From JAVJUV01 sp047314965 (GTDB taxonomy: Bacteria; Pseudomonadota; Alphaproteobacteria; Rhodobacterales; Rhodobacteraceae): a DNA stretch of 64,000 nt. The stretch's first letter is position 1, and every line of letters begins with the position of its first letter. Location of the stretch: NCBI RefSeq assembly GCF_047314965.1, contig NZ_JBLBVK010000055.1:62001-126000 (forward strand), written 5' to 3'. This document shows positions 33,997 to 41,742 of this stretch, piece by piece. The position numbers and the translations under genes are program-made. The notes beneath the pieces were generated by a model. That model was not told the DNA's origin. It was given only the letters and a program-made list of their open reading frames with translations, and searched no databases.

Positions 33997-34977
33997 TCAG
34001 ACCGAGAGGACAACCGTCCCCATCTTCTCTCCCGCCATCACCCGGTCATGGGCGGCGGCCGCATCCGCAAGGCCTCCACCCGAAACCACCGCATGGCTCA
34101 GCGCGCCGCTCTCCAGCCAGTGCCCCAGCACCGCAGCGCCCCGGGCCTGCGTTTCCGGCGCGATCTGGTAGACGATCAGCATTCTCAGCGTCACATCCTT
34201 GAACATGAACGGGTAGAAGAACAGCTTCGGCTCCATCACGCCAGCGGACGCATAAGAGGCGATCACGCCGCCCGGCCGGATCAGCGCCAGCGATGCGGCC
34301 TGGTTCATGCCGAAATCCACTTCGACGATCCGGTCGACCCCGGCGCCATCCGTCATCTCCATCACGGCGCCCGCCACGTCAGTATCGCGGTAATTCACCC
34401 ATTCCTCCGCCGTGGAATGACGCGCCTTTTCCGCGGACGAGACCGTGGTGATCACCCGCGACCCGGCCAGCCGGGCCATCTGGCAGGCATAACGCCCGAC
34501 CGTCCCGGCCCCGCCCGTCACCAGCACGGTCTTGCCCGTCAGGTCTGCACCGTCGCCGAACAGCGCGTACCACGCCGTCATCGCAGGAATGCCGAAACAG
34601 GCGCCCTCCTCGAAGGTCGTTCCATCTGGCAGGCGTCGCGCCTGCTCCGCGGGCAAGGCAATCAGTTCCGCCGCCGTGCCGGATGCACGCTGCCACTGAC
34701 CATTCCAAAGCCAGACCCGCTCGCCGATGCGTGAGGAATCCACGCCTTCGCCCACCGCCTCGATGACGCCTGCCCCGTCCGAATGCGGAACGATCCGCGG
34801 AAATTGCATCACCGCGCCCGGCCTTGCGCCTGCGCGCAGCTTCACGTCCGACGGGTTCACGCCCGACGCCTTTACCCGCACCAGAACCTCGCCCGGCCCC
34901 GGTCGGGGATCGGGCATTTCGCCCAGCGTCAGAACCTCGGCCGCGGGCCCGAAACGCTCATACCAAAGTGCTCTCAT
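33997..34977 (-). CDS. Quinone oxidoreductase-like MDR protein (NADPH)
   Basis: The 326-residue zinc-free medium-chain reductase has VRVKASGVNPSDVKLRAG, the NADPH motif VLVTGGAGTVGRYACQMARLAG and VDRIVEVDFGMNQ. The cysteines and zinc site of alcohol dehydrogenases are missing, as in quinone reductase (QOR/zeta-crystallin) proteins. A strong AAAGGAGG lies before the ATG at 34977. It is divergent from the duplicated-domain gene at 35127. It probably reduces quinones or enones with NADPH. Confidence 0.85.
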   Translation of the reverse strand: MRALWYERFGPAAEVLTLGEMPDPRPGPGEVLVRVKASGVNPSDVKLRAGARPGAVMQFPRIVPHSDGAGVIEAVGEGVDSSRIGERVWLWNGQWQRASGTAAELIALPAEQARRLPDGTTFEEGACFGIPAMTAWYALFGDGADLTGKTVLVTGGAGTVGRYACQMARLAGSRVITTVSSAEKARHSTAEEWVNYRDTDVAGAVMEMTDGAGVDRIVEVDFGMNQAASLALIRPGGVIASYASAGVMEPKLFFYPFMFKDVTLRMLIVYQIAPETQARGAAVLGHWLESGALSHAVVSGGGLADAAAAHDRVMAGEKMGTVVLSV

Positions 34978-35126
34978 GCCTCCTTTAGAAAACCGGATCG
35001 CGGCAGCTTCAAGTGCTTTCCGCAAAAGGGTAATGTATGCAATTGCATACCGTGGCGCTTGGTCACATCCAAACCAAACCAAGATTGGTGTAAAGGCAGC
35101 CTGACATTCTCAAGAGACCTTCTGCC

Positions 35127-35977
35127 ATGTCCGTTACCTTGACCCCCAATGCCCCCCGACAGTAAGCAAGACAGAGATAGAAGCGCGAATTTCGTTCCTC
35201 GAACAGGACGAGATCCTCGACATCGATCTGTCCAACCTGACACTCGAAAACTCCGCCGACGTGAACATGCTCTACGACGTGATCGAAGACCGGATCGAAC
35301 AAAGCGGCGAGCCGCTCTGGTACTTCCTGATCAATTACAAGGGCACGCGGATCGAACCCGGCGCCTGGTTCGCCTACGGACGGCGTGGCAAGGACCTGAA
35401 CCTCGCGCATTCCATGGGCAGCGTGCGCTATGACACGACCGAGGAAACCCGGGCTCAGATCGAACGCTCGGCGGGCACCGACAATTTCGACCCCAACCTC
35501 TTCGCCGACCGGGCCGACGCGATCGAACGCCTTCGGTCGCTTCCTTCCAAGCGCGAAGCCCGGATCGTCCACGTTCCGAACTACGTCCCCGGCACCTTTG
35601 CCGCGCGCGTCAGTTTCCTGCCGGATCAGGACATCATGGAGGTCGATTTCTCTAACATCACCTTCGCACATTCGCGCGACGTGGATGACTGTTACGACGA
35701 GATCGAAGCTCGGCTGAAAGAGACCGGGCGCAAGTGGTACTTCCTCGTCAACTACGAGAACACCAAGATCTTCTCTGAAGCCTGGATTCGCTATGGCGCC
35801 CGAGGCAAGGCACTGAATGAGGGATGGTCTCTCGGGTCCGTCCGCTATGCCCCCGGCTCCGAGACGGAAACCGACATTCGGCTTCGCGCCGAATCCCGCG
35901 GCTTCCGGCCGAATATCCGCAACACCCGCGAGGAAGCGATGCAGCGGATCGACGAGATGAAGGCCGAAGTGTCCTGA
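35127..35977 (+). CDS. Tandem-duplicated domain protein with apparent N-terminal frameshift
   Basis: The main frame is open from 35105 to 35977, but its first usual start codon is a GTG at 35261, inside the first domain. Translation contains two copies of a domain of about 115 residues; compare ISFLEQDEILDIDLSNLTLE with VSFLPDQDIMEVDFSNITF, and LWYFLINY with KWYFLVNY. Copy 1 begins near 35183, before 35261. An ATG at 35127 opens MSVTLTPNAPRQ and then stops in another frame; a one-base shift at the C6 run (35152-35157) would join it to TVSKTEIEARISF. The family function is unknown. The shift could be a mutation, a sequence error or programmed slippage. Confidence 0.6.
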
Positions 35978-35981
35978 GCGA

Positions 35982-36806
35982 TCAGCTCAGCCAGCGCTTC
36001 CGCCGCCGGTACGACCGCACGTCGCGGAACGATTTGCGCCCCTCGTCCGAGACGCCAAGGTAGAATTCCTTGACGTCCGGGTTCTCGCGCAGTTCCGCGG
36101 CCGGTCCGTCCATCACCACGCGGCCCGATTCAAGGATATAGCCGTAGTGCGCGAACCGTAGCGCCACGTTGGTGTTCTGTTCGGCCAGAAGGAACGACAC
36201 GCCTTCGTTTTCGTTCAGGCTTTTGACGATCCCGAAAATTTCCTCGACCAACTGCGGGGCCAGACCCATCGAGGGTTCGTCCAGAAGGATGGTTTCCGGC
36301 CGGCTCATCAGAGCGCGCCCAATGGCTGTCATCTGCTGCTCGCCGCCCGAGGTATAGCCCGCCTGGCTCTTCCGGCGCTCCTTCAGCCGCGGGAAATAGG
36401 TGTAGACCAGTTCGAGATCCTCGGCGATCTTCGCGCCGCCATCGCGCCGCGTATAGGCGCCCGTAAGCAGGTTTTCCTCGACGGTCAGATGCTCGAAACA
36501 GTGGCGGCCTTCCATCACCTGGATCACGCCGCGCTTGACCAGCGCCGCCGGGTCCAGGTCCTGCACCCGCTCGCCGCGATACACGATCGAACCCTTGGTG
36601 ACCTCGCCCCGCTCCGAGCGCAGAAGGTTGGAAACAGCCTTCAACGTCGTGGTCTTGCCCGCGCCATTGCCGCCCAGAAGAGCGGTGATCCCGCCCTCTT
36701 TCACGGTCAGCGAGACACCTTTAAGGACGAGGATCACGTGGTTGTAGATCACCTCGATATTGTTGACCTCCAGAAGAGGCGTGTCGGTCTTCCCCGCGTC
36801 GAGCAT
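35982..36806 (-). CDS. livF: Branched-chain-type ABC transporter ATPase, LivF
   Basis: The 274-residue ATPase has Walker A LLGGNGAGKTTTLKA, signature YTSGGEQQMTAIGRAL and Walker B ILLDEPSMGL. LVEEIFGIVKSLNENEGVSFLLAEQN is the LivF-type C-terminal region. It couples ATP hydrolysis to the LivH/LivM channel. It is the last gene of a leftward liv operon, 73 bases after the binding protein. A C-terminal extension (SFRDVRSYRRRKRWLS) is longer and more basic than usual. The solute is unknown; operon membership of an acyl-CoA synthetase suggests an organic acid. Confidence 0.9.
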   Translation of the reverse strand: MLDAGKTDTPLLEVNNIEVIYNHVILVLKGVSLTVKEGGITALLGGNGAGKTTTLKAVSNLLRSERGEVTKGSIVYRGERVQDLDPAALVKRGVIQVMEGRHCFEHLTVEENLLTGAYTRRDGGAKIAEDLELVYTYFPRLKERRKSQAGYTSGGEQQMTAIGRALMSRPETILLDEPSMGLAPQLVEEIFGIVKSLNENEGVSFLLAEQNTNVALRFAHYGYILESGRVVMDGPAAELRENPDVKEFYLGVSDEGRKSFRDVRSYRRRKRWLS

Positions 36807-36879
36807 CTCTCTCTCCGTTAAGCCCCCCGGCCTGTCGGCCGGAGGGCGCGTAGGCCGGGCATCAGCCCGGCAGCCACGA

Positions 36880-38160
36880 TCAGTTGCAGCGTTCGCTGAT
36901 GCTGTTCTCCGCCGCGTATGCGGCCGAGTCTTCCATGATCAGCGGCATGATCACGTCACGGTTCGACGAGATGAAGTCGGTGATCGCTTCCCACTTCTGG
37001 GCGGATGCATCCCACTGCTGAACAAGAGCCTTGCCCGGTCCGCCGTGGTTTTCACAGCTCACAGCGAAAGTCGGGCCGAAATTCGGCATACCCAGCTCTT
37101 CGAGCCGCGCAGGCGTCAGTTCCAGCGCTTCCATACCGTCACGCATCTGTGCCGGGGTAATGTCGGCCACGCCGTGAATCTTCTGCGCGGTCGCGATCGC
37201 TTCGGAGGCCAGCATCGCCGCGTACATGCCGCGGTTGTACTGAACTTGCCCAAGGCTCGTTCCGTCACCTGCCGCCTTTCCCGCATCAACGACGAACTTC
37301 TGTATGTCGTCGAAGATCGGGAAGTCACGGCCGACTGCGGTGAAGTTGGTCGACTTGTAGCCATTGGCGCCATCGCCTGCAGGCAGCACGTCAGGCTCGG
37401 CACCGGACCACCACACGCCGATGAAATTCTCCATCGGGAAGCGGATGTTCGCGGCCTCCTGCACGGCGACCTGGTTCATCACGCCCCAGCCCCAGAAGAA
37501 TACGAAGTCGGGGCGCTCGCGGCGGATCTGAAGCCACTGGGACTTCTGCTCCTGGCCCGGGCTGTCGACCGGAATGAGCGTCAGCTCATAGCCTTCCAGT
37601 TTCGACAGTTCCTCCAGCGTGCGGATCGGCTCCTTGCCATAGGCCGAGTTATGGTACAGCAGCGCGATCTTCTTGCCTTCGAGACTTCCGTCCGAGACGT
37701 CCTTTGCATGGGTCACCATGATCGACGCCGCGTCCCAGTAGCTTCCCGGATAGTTGAAGACCCACTCGAACACCTTGCCGTTAGCGGCGGATGTCCGGCC
37801 ATAGCCCATCGAATGGATCGGGATGCCGTCGGCGCTGGCTTTCGGGATCAGCTGATAGGTGATCCCTGTCGAGAGCGGCTGATACACCAGCGCGCCTTCA
37901 CCCTTGGTCGCCTCATAGCATTCGACGCCTTTTTCTGTATTGTAGCCCGTCTCGCATTCCAGCACGCGCACAGGTACGCCGCCGATGCCCCCATCGCGTT
38001 CGTTCAGAAGCGTGAAGTAGTCCTGATAGCCGTCCGAGAACGGAATACCGCCCGCGGCGAACGGTCCCGTCCGGTAGCTGAGATCCGGGATCACGAGTTC
38101 GGCGACGGCCGGAGCGGCCGTCATCATGGCCAAGGCCGTGGCCGCAATAATTTTCTTCAT
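36880..38160 (-). CDS. ABC transporter substrate-binding protein (LivJ/LivK type)
   Basis: The 426-residue type-I periplasmic binding protein starts MKKIIAATALAMMTAAPAVAE, a Sec signal peptide cleaved after about residue 20. SYRTGPFAAGGIPFSDGYQDYFTLLNERDGGIGG and KIALLYHNSAYGKEPIRTLEE are typical of the Peripla_BP_6 family. The ATG at 38160 is used in preference to one at 38187. It delivers ligand to LivHM. The length of 426 is longer than amino-acid LivJ, as seen in relatives that bind aromatic or carboxylic acids. Confidence 0.87.
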   Translation of the reverse strand: MKKIIAATALAMMTAAPAVAELVIPDLSYRTGPFAAGGIPFSDGYQDYFTLLNERDGGIGGVPVRVLECETGYNTEKGVECYEATKGEGALVYQPLSTGITYQLIPKASADGIPIHSMGYGRTSAANGKVFEWVFNYPGSYWDAASIMVTHAKDVSDGSLEGKKIALLYHNSAYGKEPIRTLEELSKLEGYELTLIPVDSPGQEQKSQWLQIRRERPDFVFFWGWGVMNQVAVQEAANIRFPMENFIGVWWSGAEPDVLPAGDGANGYKSTNFTAVGRDFPIFDDIQKFVVDAGKAAGDGTSLGQVQYNRGMYAAMLASEAIATAQKIHGVADITPAQMRDGMEALELTPARLEELGMPNFGPTFAVSCENHGGPGKALVQQWDASAQKWEAITDFISSNRDVIMPLIMEDSAAYAAENSISERCN

Positions 38161-38200
38161 TCTTCTTCCTCCCTTTTTTCGGTTCACGATGCGCCCCTCC

Positions 38201-39277
38201 CTAATGCGGGAAGGGCCATAGTCTCAGTTTTTCTTTCGCCAGGCGCCAAAGCTGCGCCAGGCCGTGCGGTTCCAGGATCAGGAACGCCATGATCAAACCG
38301 CCGACGATCACCAGCTGAAGATGTGCCACCAGATCCGTGGGCCAGCCTAGGATGTCCGCGCCGACCACCTTCAGAACCACGGGCAGCACCACCAGGAAGG
38401 CCGCGCCTGCGAAGCTGCCGAAGATGCTTCCCAGCCCGCCGATGATGATCATGAACAGGACAAGAAACGATTTCTGGATGCCGAATGCCTCGCCCACCTC
38501 GACCGCGCCAAGGTAGACCGAGAAGAACAAGGCCCCCGCGATGCCGATATAGAACGACGAAACGGCAAAGGCCGTCAGCTTGGCGCGCAGCGGGTTCACC
38601 CCGATGATTTCGGCGGCGATGTCCATGTCGCGGATCGCCATCCACTGCCGGCCCTGCATGCCGCGGGTCAGGTTCCGCGCGATCAGCGCCAGCGCCACCA
38701 GGAACACCAGACAGATCATGTACTGCGCCCAGGGTTCGGTGTTCGGACCGGTCACGATGATCCCGGCCACCGACCGCTCCGGCGCGCTGATCTGTCCCGA
38801 GGCCGAGTAGTTGTAGAACCACGGCACCCGGTTGAAGAGCCAGACCAGGAAGAATTGCGCCGCCAGCGTGGCGACCGCCAGGTAGAAACCCTTGATCCTC
38901 AGCGACGGCAGACCGAAAAGAACCCCCACCGCCGCCGTGACGCCGCCCGCCAGGACGATGTGAACAAGGATCGAAACCTCGGGGAAAGCCGTCATCAGCT
39001 TGTAACAGGCATAGGCCCCAACCGCCATGAAGCCGCCCGTGCCCAGCGAGACCTGCCCGCAGTAGCCGGTCAGAATGTTGAGCCCGATGGATGCGATGGC
39101 ATAGATCAGGAACGGCACCAGGATGGCGTTGGCCCAGTAATCGTTGATGACGAAGGGGACCACAAGGAAGGCGGCAAGAAGCGTCGCGTAATACCCCATC
39201 CGGTCCAGCTTGATCGGGAAGGTCTGGGTATCCGCGGCATATGTTGTCTTGAAGTCACCCGCCTCGCGATAGATCAT
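38201..39277 (-). CDS. livM: Branched-chain-type ABC transporter permease, LivM
   Basis: The 358-residue permease has around ten membrane segments and the LivM signature GLNILTGYCGQVSLGTGGFMAVGAYA, plus the conserved cytoplasmic loop AIRDMDIAAEIIGVNPLRAKLTAFAVSSFYIGIAGAL. It follows a small membrane protein and the opposite-strand gene in the gap to livH, and is 40 bases before the binding-protein gene. Forms the channel with LivH. Confidence 0.9.
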   Translation of the reverse strand: MIYREAGDFKTTYAADTQTFPIKLDRMGYYATLLAAFLVVPFVINDYWANAILVPFLIYAIASIGLNILTGYCGQVSLGTGGFMAVGAYACYKLMTAFPEVSILVHIVLAGGVTAAVGVLFGLPSLRIKGFYLAVATLAAQFFLVWLFNRVPWFYNYSASGQISAPERSVAGIIVTGPNTEPWAQYMICLVFLVALALIARNLTRGMQGRQWMAIRDMDIAAEIIGVNPLRAKLTAFAVSSFYIGIAGALFFSVYLGAVEVGEAFGIQKSFLVLFMIIIGGLGSIFGSFAGAAFLVVLPVVLKVVGADILGWPTDLVAHLQLVIVGGLIMAFLILEPHGLAQLWRLAKEKLRLWPFPH

Positions 39278-39348
39278 GCAAGAGCCTCGATTTCTTGATT
39301 TTTCAGAGCGACATGCCCATTTCTGGCCCCGGGGCCGAGGAGAATGCC

Positions 39349-39588
39349 ATGGATAAACAATCCGGAACGTCCGAAATCGTCGACACGATCAAGGAGTTGG
39401 GCAAGGACACCGCCCTTGGCCTGTTCCGACTGGTCGGAGTCGTCCTGGCCAGCGGTATCGCGGGCACGGTCATAGGTGCCGGCTTCTGCCTCTGGTACGG
39501 CGCACCGATCGGCCTCGCACTCGTGGGCGGCCTTCTCGGCATCGTCCTTGCGCTGGTCGTGCTCTACGCTGTCTACGACGCCTGGTGA
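39349..39588 (+). CDS. Small membrane protein on the opposite strand inside the liv operon
   Basis: A 79-residue protein beginning MDKQSGTSEIVDTIKELGKD, followed by two hydrophobic helices (TALGLFRLVGVVLASGIAGT, and LVGGLLGIVLALVVLYAVYD). The ATG at 39349 has GAGGAGA a few bases upstream. It runs rightward between leftward livM (start 39277) and the 81-residue gene (stop 39612), so its messenger is antisense to any livH-livM read-through transcript. The leftward frame over the same bases looks like a shadow. Function unknown. Confidence 0.65.
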   Translation: MDKQSGTSEIVDTIKELGKDTALGLFRLVGVVLASGIAGTVIGAGFCLWYGAPIGLALVGGLLGIVLALVVLYAVYDAW

Positions 39589-39611
39589 CATGACTCGCCG
39601 GATGCCCTGCA

Positions 39612-39857
39612 TTACCCGATGGTCTCTTCGTTGACCGGGCCTGCACCGGTGGGACGTGCGCGCCCCGGAGCCTTGGCGTAGCCTGTCCGCTCCGCGTGGC
39701 GCACAAGCTGCAGATAGGCCCAGACCCCGATCACGGCACCGATGAAAGCCAGGATCGCGGCCACCACCGCGTTCCCGTCCCCGGTCACGGCCAGATAGCC
39801 GAAGGCCCAGAACCCCGACCAGGCGATGACGTTCAGAATGGCGATGAGTTTCGTCAT
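39612..39857 (-). CDS. Small membrane protein of the liv operon
   Basis: An 81-residue protein (MTKLIAILNVIAWSGFWAFGYLA...) with two transmembrane helices and a basic, Pro-rich C-terminal tail. It begins 2 bases after the livH stop, so it is co-translated with the transporter. Length and placement resemble small membrane proteins seen beside LivH/LivM in other Rhodobacteraceae, but no function is known. Confidence 0.7.
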   Translation of the reverse strand: MTKLIAILNVIAWSGFWAFGYLAVTGDGNAVVAAILAFIGAVIGVWAYLQLVRHAERTGYAKAPGRARPTGAGPVNEETIG

Positions 39858-39859
39858 GG

Positions 39860-40846
39860 CTACACCCTCTCGATGATCTTCTCTCCGAACAGCCCCTGCG
39901 GGCGGAACACCAGCACGATCAGCGCCAGCACATAGGCGAACCAGTTCTCGGTCGCGCCGCCGATCATGGGGCCGATCAGGAACTCGAACAGTTTTTCACC
40001 CATGCCGATGATCAGACCGCCCACGATGGCGCCGGGTATACTGGTGAAGCCGCCCAGCATCAGGACCGGCAGCGCCTTCAGCGCGATCAGCGACAGGCTG
40101 AACTGAACCCCCGATTTCGCACCCCACATGATGCCCGCGACAAGGGCCACGAAACCCGCAATGCTCCAGGTCAGCACCCAGATGTAATTCAGGCTGATCC
40201 CCACCGACAGCGCCGCCTGGTGATCGTCCGCCACGGCGCGCAGGGCGCGTCCCTGCTTGGTGTACTGGCTGAACATCACCAGCGAAATGACAAGAACCGC
40301 GGCGATCACGGTCGCCACGATGTCGAGGTTGTCGATGAAGAAGCCGTAGCCGAAAGCGTTGTAGGTGATCTCGTCGATGGTTGCGTTCAGCCCCTGCGGC
40401 AGGCCCACGTCCAGCGTCTTGATGTCCGACCCCCACATCAGGTCACCCACGCCTTCGAGAAAATAGGCAAGCCCGATCGTCGCCATGAAGAGAATGATCG
40501 GTTCCTGGTTCACGAGGTGCCTCAGGACAAATCGGTTCACGGCCCAGGCAAAAGCCACCATGACCACCATGGTCAGCACGATCGCTGCCAGCGCGGGCAC
40601 GTGCCAGCCAAAGTGATGGATGTCGGTGCCGAAGATGTTGTTGATCAGATGGGCAAACGGCACCTGCCCCTCCATGATCCCCACCAGGGTCAGCGCCGCG
40701 AACAGCGCCATCACGCCCTGCGCATAGTTGAAGATGCCTGACGCCTTGAAGATCAGTACGAAGCCCAGCGCCACCAGAGCATAGAGCACGCCCGCCATCA
40801 GGCCGTTCAGCGTGACCTCCATCGCGAAGAGAAGCTGGTCAGGCAT
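39860..40846 (-). CDS. livH: Branched-chain-type ABC transporter permease, LivH
   Basis: The 328-residue permease has eight or more membrane segments; LNGLMAGVLYALVALGFVLIFKASGIFNYAQGVMALFAA is the LivH N-terminal hallmark and the cytoplasmic loop QGRALRAVADDHQAALSVGISLNY contacts the ATPases. It forms the channel with LivM. A 26-base element repeated elsewhere in the window lies 30 bases upstream of its start, so it may have its own control in addition to the livG message. Confidence 0.9.
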   Translation of the reverse strand: MPDQLLFAMEVTLNGLMAGVLYALVALGFVLIFKASGIFNYAQGVMALFAALTLVGIMEGQVPFAHLINNIFGTDIHHFGWHVPALAAIVLTMVVMVAFAWAVNRFVLRHLVNQEPIILFMATIGLAYFLEGVGDLMWGSDIKTLDVGLPQGLNATIDEITYNAFGYGFFIDNLDIVATVIAAVLVISLVMFSQYTKQGRALRAVADDHQAALSVGISLNYIWVLTWSIAGFVALVAGIMWGAKSGVQFSLSLIALKALPVLMLGGFTSIPGAIVGGLIIGMGEKLFEFLIGPMIGGATENWFAYVLALIVLVFRPQGLFGEKIIERV

Positions 40847-40875
40847 GTCTCACCTCCCGCCGCTGGCACTCGGCG

Positions 40876-40901
40876 TGCCATACGCTTGCCATACGTTTTG
40901 C
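40876..40901. repeat. 26-base repeated element, copy 2
   Basis: Identical over 26 bases to 12119-12144, in the 77-base gap between livG and livH. Read on the minus strand it contains CGTATGGCA twice with an 11-base period, 30 bases from the livH start. See the first copy. Confidence 0.75.
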
Positions 40902-40923
40902 CGACCGATCGCAGACGGACAGG

Positions 40924-41742
40924 TCACTCATGCGCCACCCCCAGGTATGCGTCGATGACTTCCTGATTGTTCCGCACCTCATCCGGCGTACCGTCACCGA
41001 TCTTTTTGCCGTAATCCATCACGACGACCCGGTCGCTGAGGTCCATCACCACGCCCATGTCGTGCTCGATCAGCGCGATGGTCGTTCCGAATTCATCATT
41101 TGTATCAAGGATATAGCGGGACATGTCCTCTTTCTCCTCGACGTTCATCCCCGCCATCGGCTCGTCGAGGAGCAAAAGCATCGGCTCGGCCGCGAGCGCG
41201 CGGGCCAGTTCCACCCGCTTCTTCAGCCCATAAGGCAGCCGGCCCACAGGAACTTTACGAATGTGCTGTATCTCAAGGAAATCAATGATCTTTTCGACTT
41301 TCTCGCGGTTCGCGACCTCTTCCGCTTCGGCCTTTCCCTTCCAGATCGCCTGCGCCAGCATCCCCGACGACATATGGCTGAGACGCCCGGTCATGATGTT
41401 GTCCAGAACCGTCATGCCATCGAACAGCGCGATATTCTGGAAGGTCCGCGCAATACCCTGGGCCGCGACTTGATACGGCTTCATCGATGGTCGCCGTGAG
41501 CCCTTGAACCAGACCTCACCTTCCTGAGGATGATAAAAGCCGGATATCACGTTGAGCATGCTTGATTTTCCGGCACCGTTCGGCCCGATGATCGCGCGAA
41601 TTTCGCCCTCGTGGATATCGAACGAGATGTTCTTGATCGCCTCCACGCCACCGAAGCGCAGGGTGATGTTCTTCATCTCCATCAACACGCCGCCGATCTT
41701 GCGGCCGTCGGCGGTGGTGTAGTTTCCGGCCATCGCGTTCAT
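40924..41742 (-). CDS. livG: Branched-chain-type ABC transporter ATPase, LivG
   Basis: The 272-residue ATPase has Walker A IIGPNGAGKSSMLNV, a LivG-type signature LPYGLKKRVELARAL, and Walker B LLLLDEPMAGMNVEEKEDM. The LivG-specific ISGFYHPQEGEVWF is also visible. Its start overlaps the acyl-CoA synthetase stop by 4 bases, tying transport to activation. The last residues include the switch His in ALIEHDMGVVMDLSDRVVVMDYG. Confidence 0.9.
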   Translation of the reverse strand: MNAMAGNYTTADGRKIGGVLMEMKNITLRFGGVEAIKNISFDIHEGEIRAIIGPNGAGKSSMLNVISGFYHPQEGEVWFKGSRRPSMKPYQVAAQGIARTFQNIALFDGMTVLDNIMTGRLSHMSSGMLAQAIWKGKAEAEEVANREKVEKIIDFLEIQHIRKVPVGRLPYGLKKRVELARALAAEPMLLLLDEPMAGMNVEEKEDMSRYILDTNDEFGTTIALIEHDMGVVMDLSDRVVVMDYGKKIGDGTPDEVRNNQEVIDAYLGVAHE

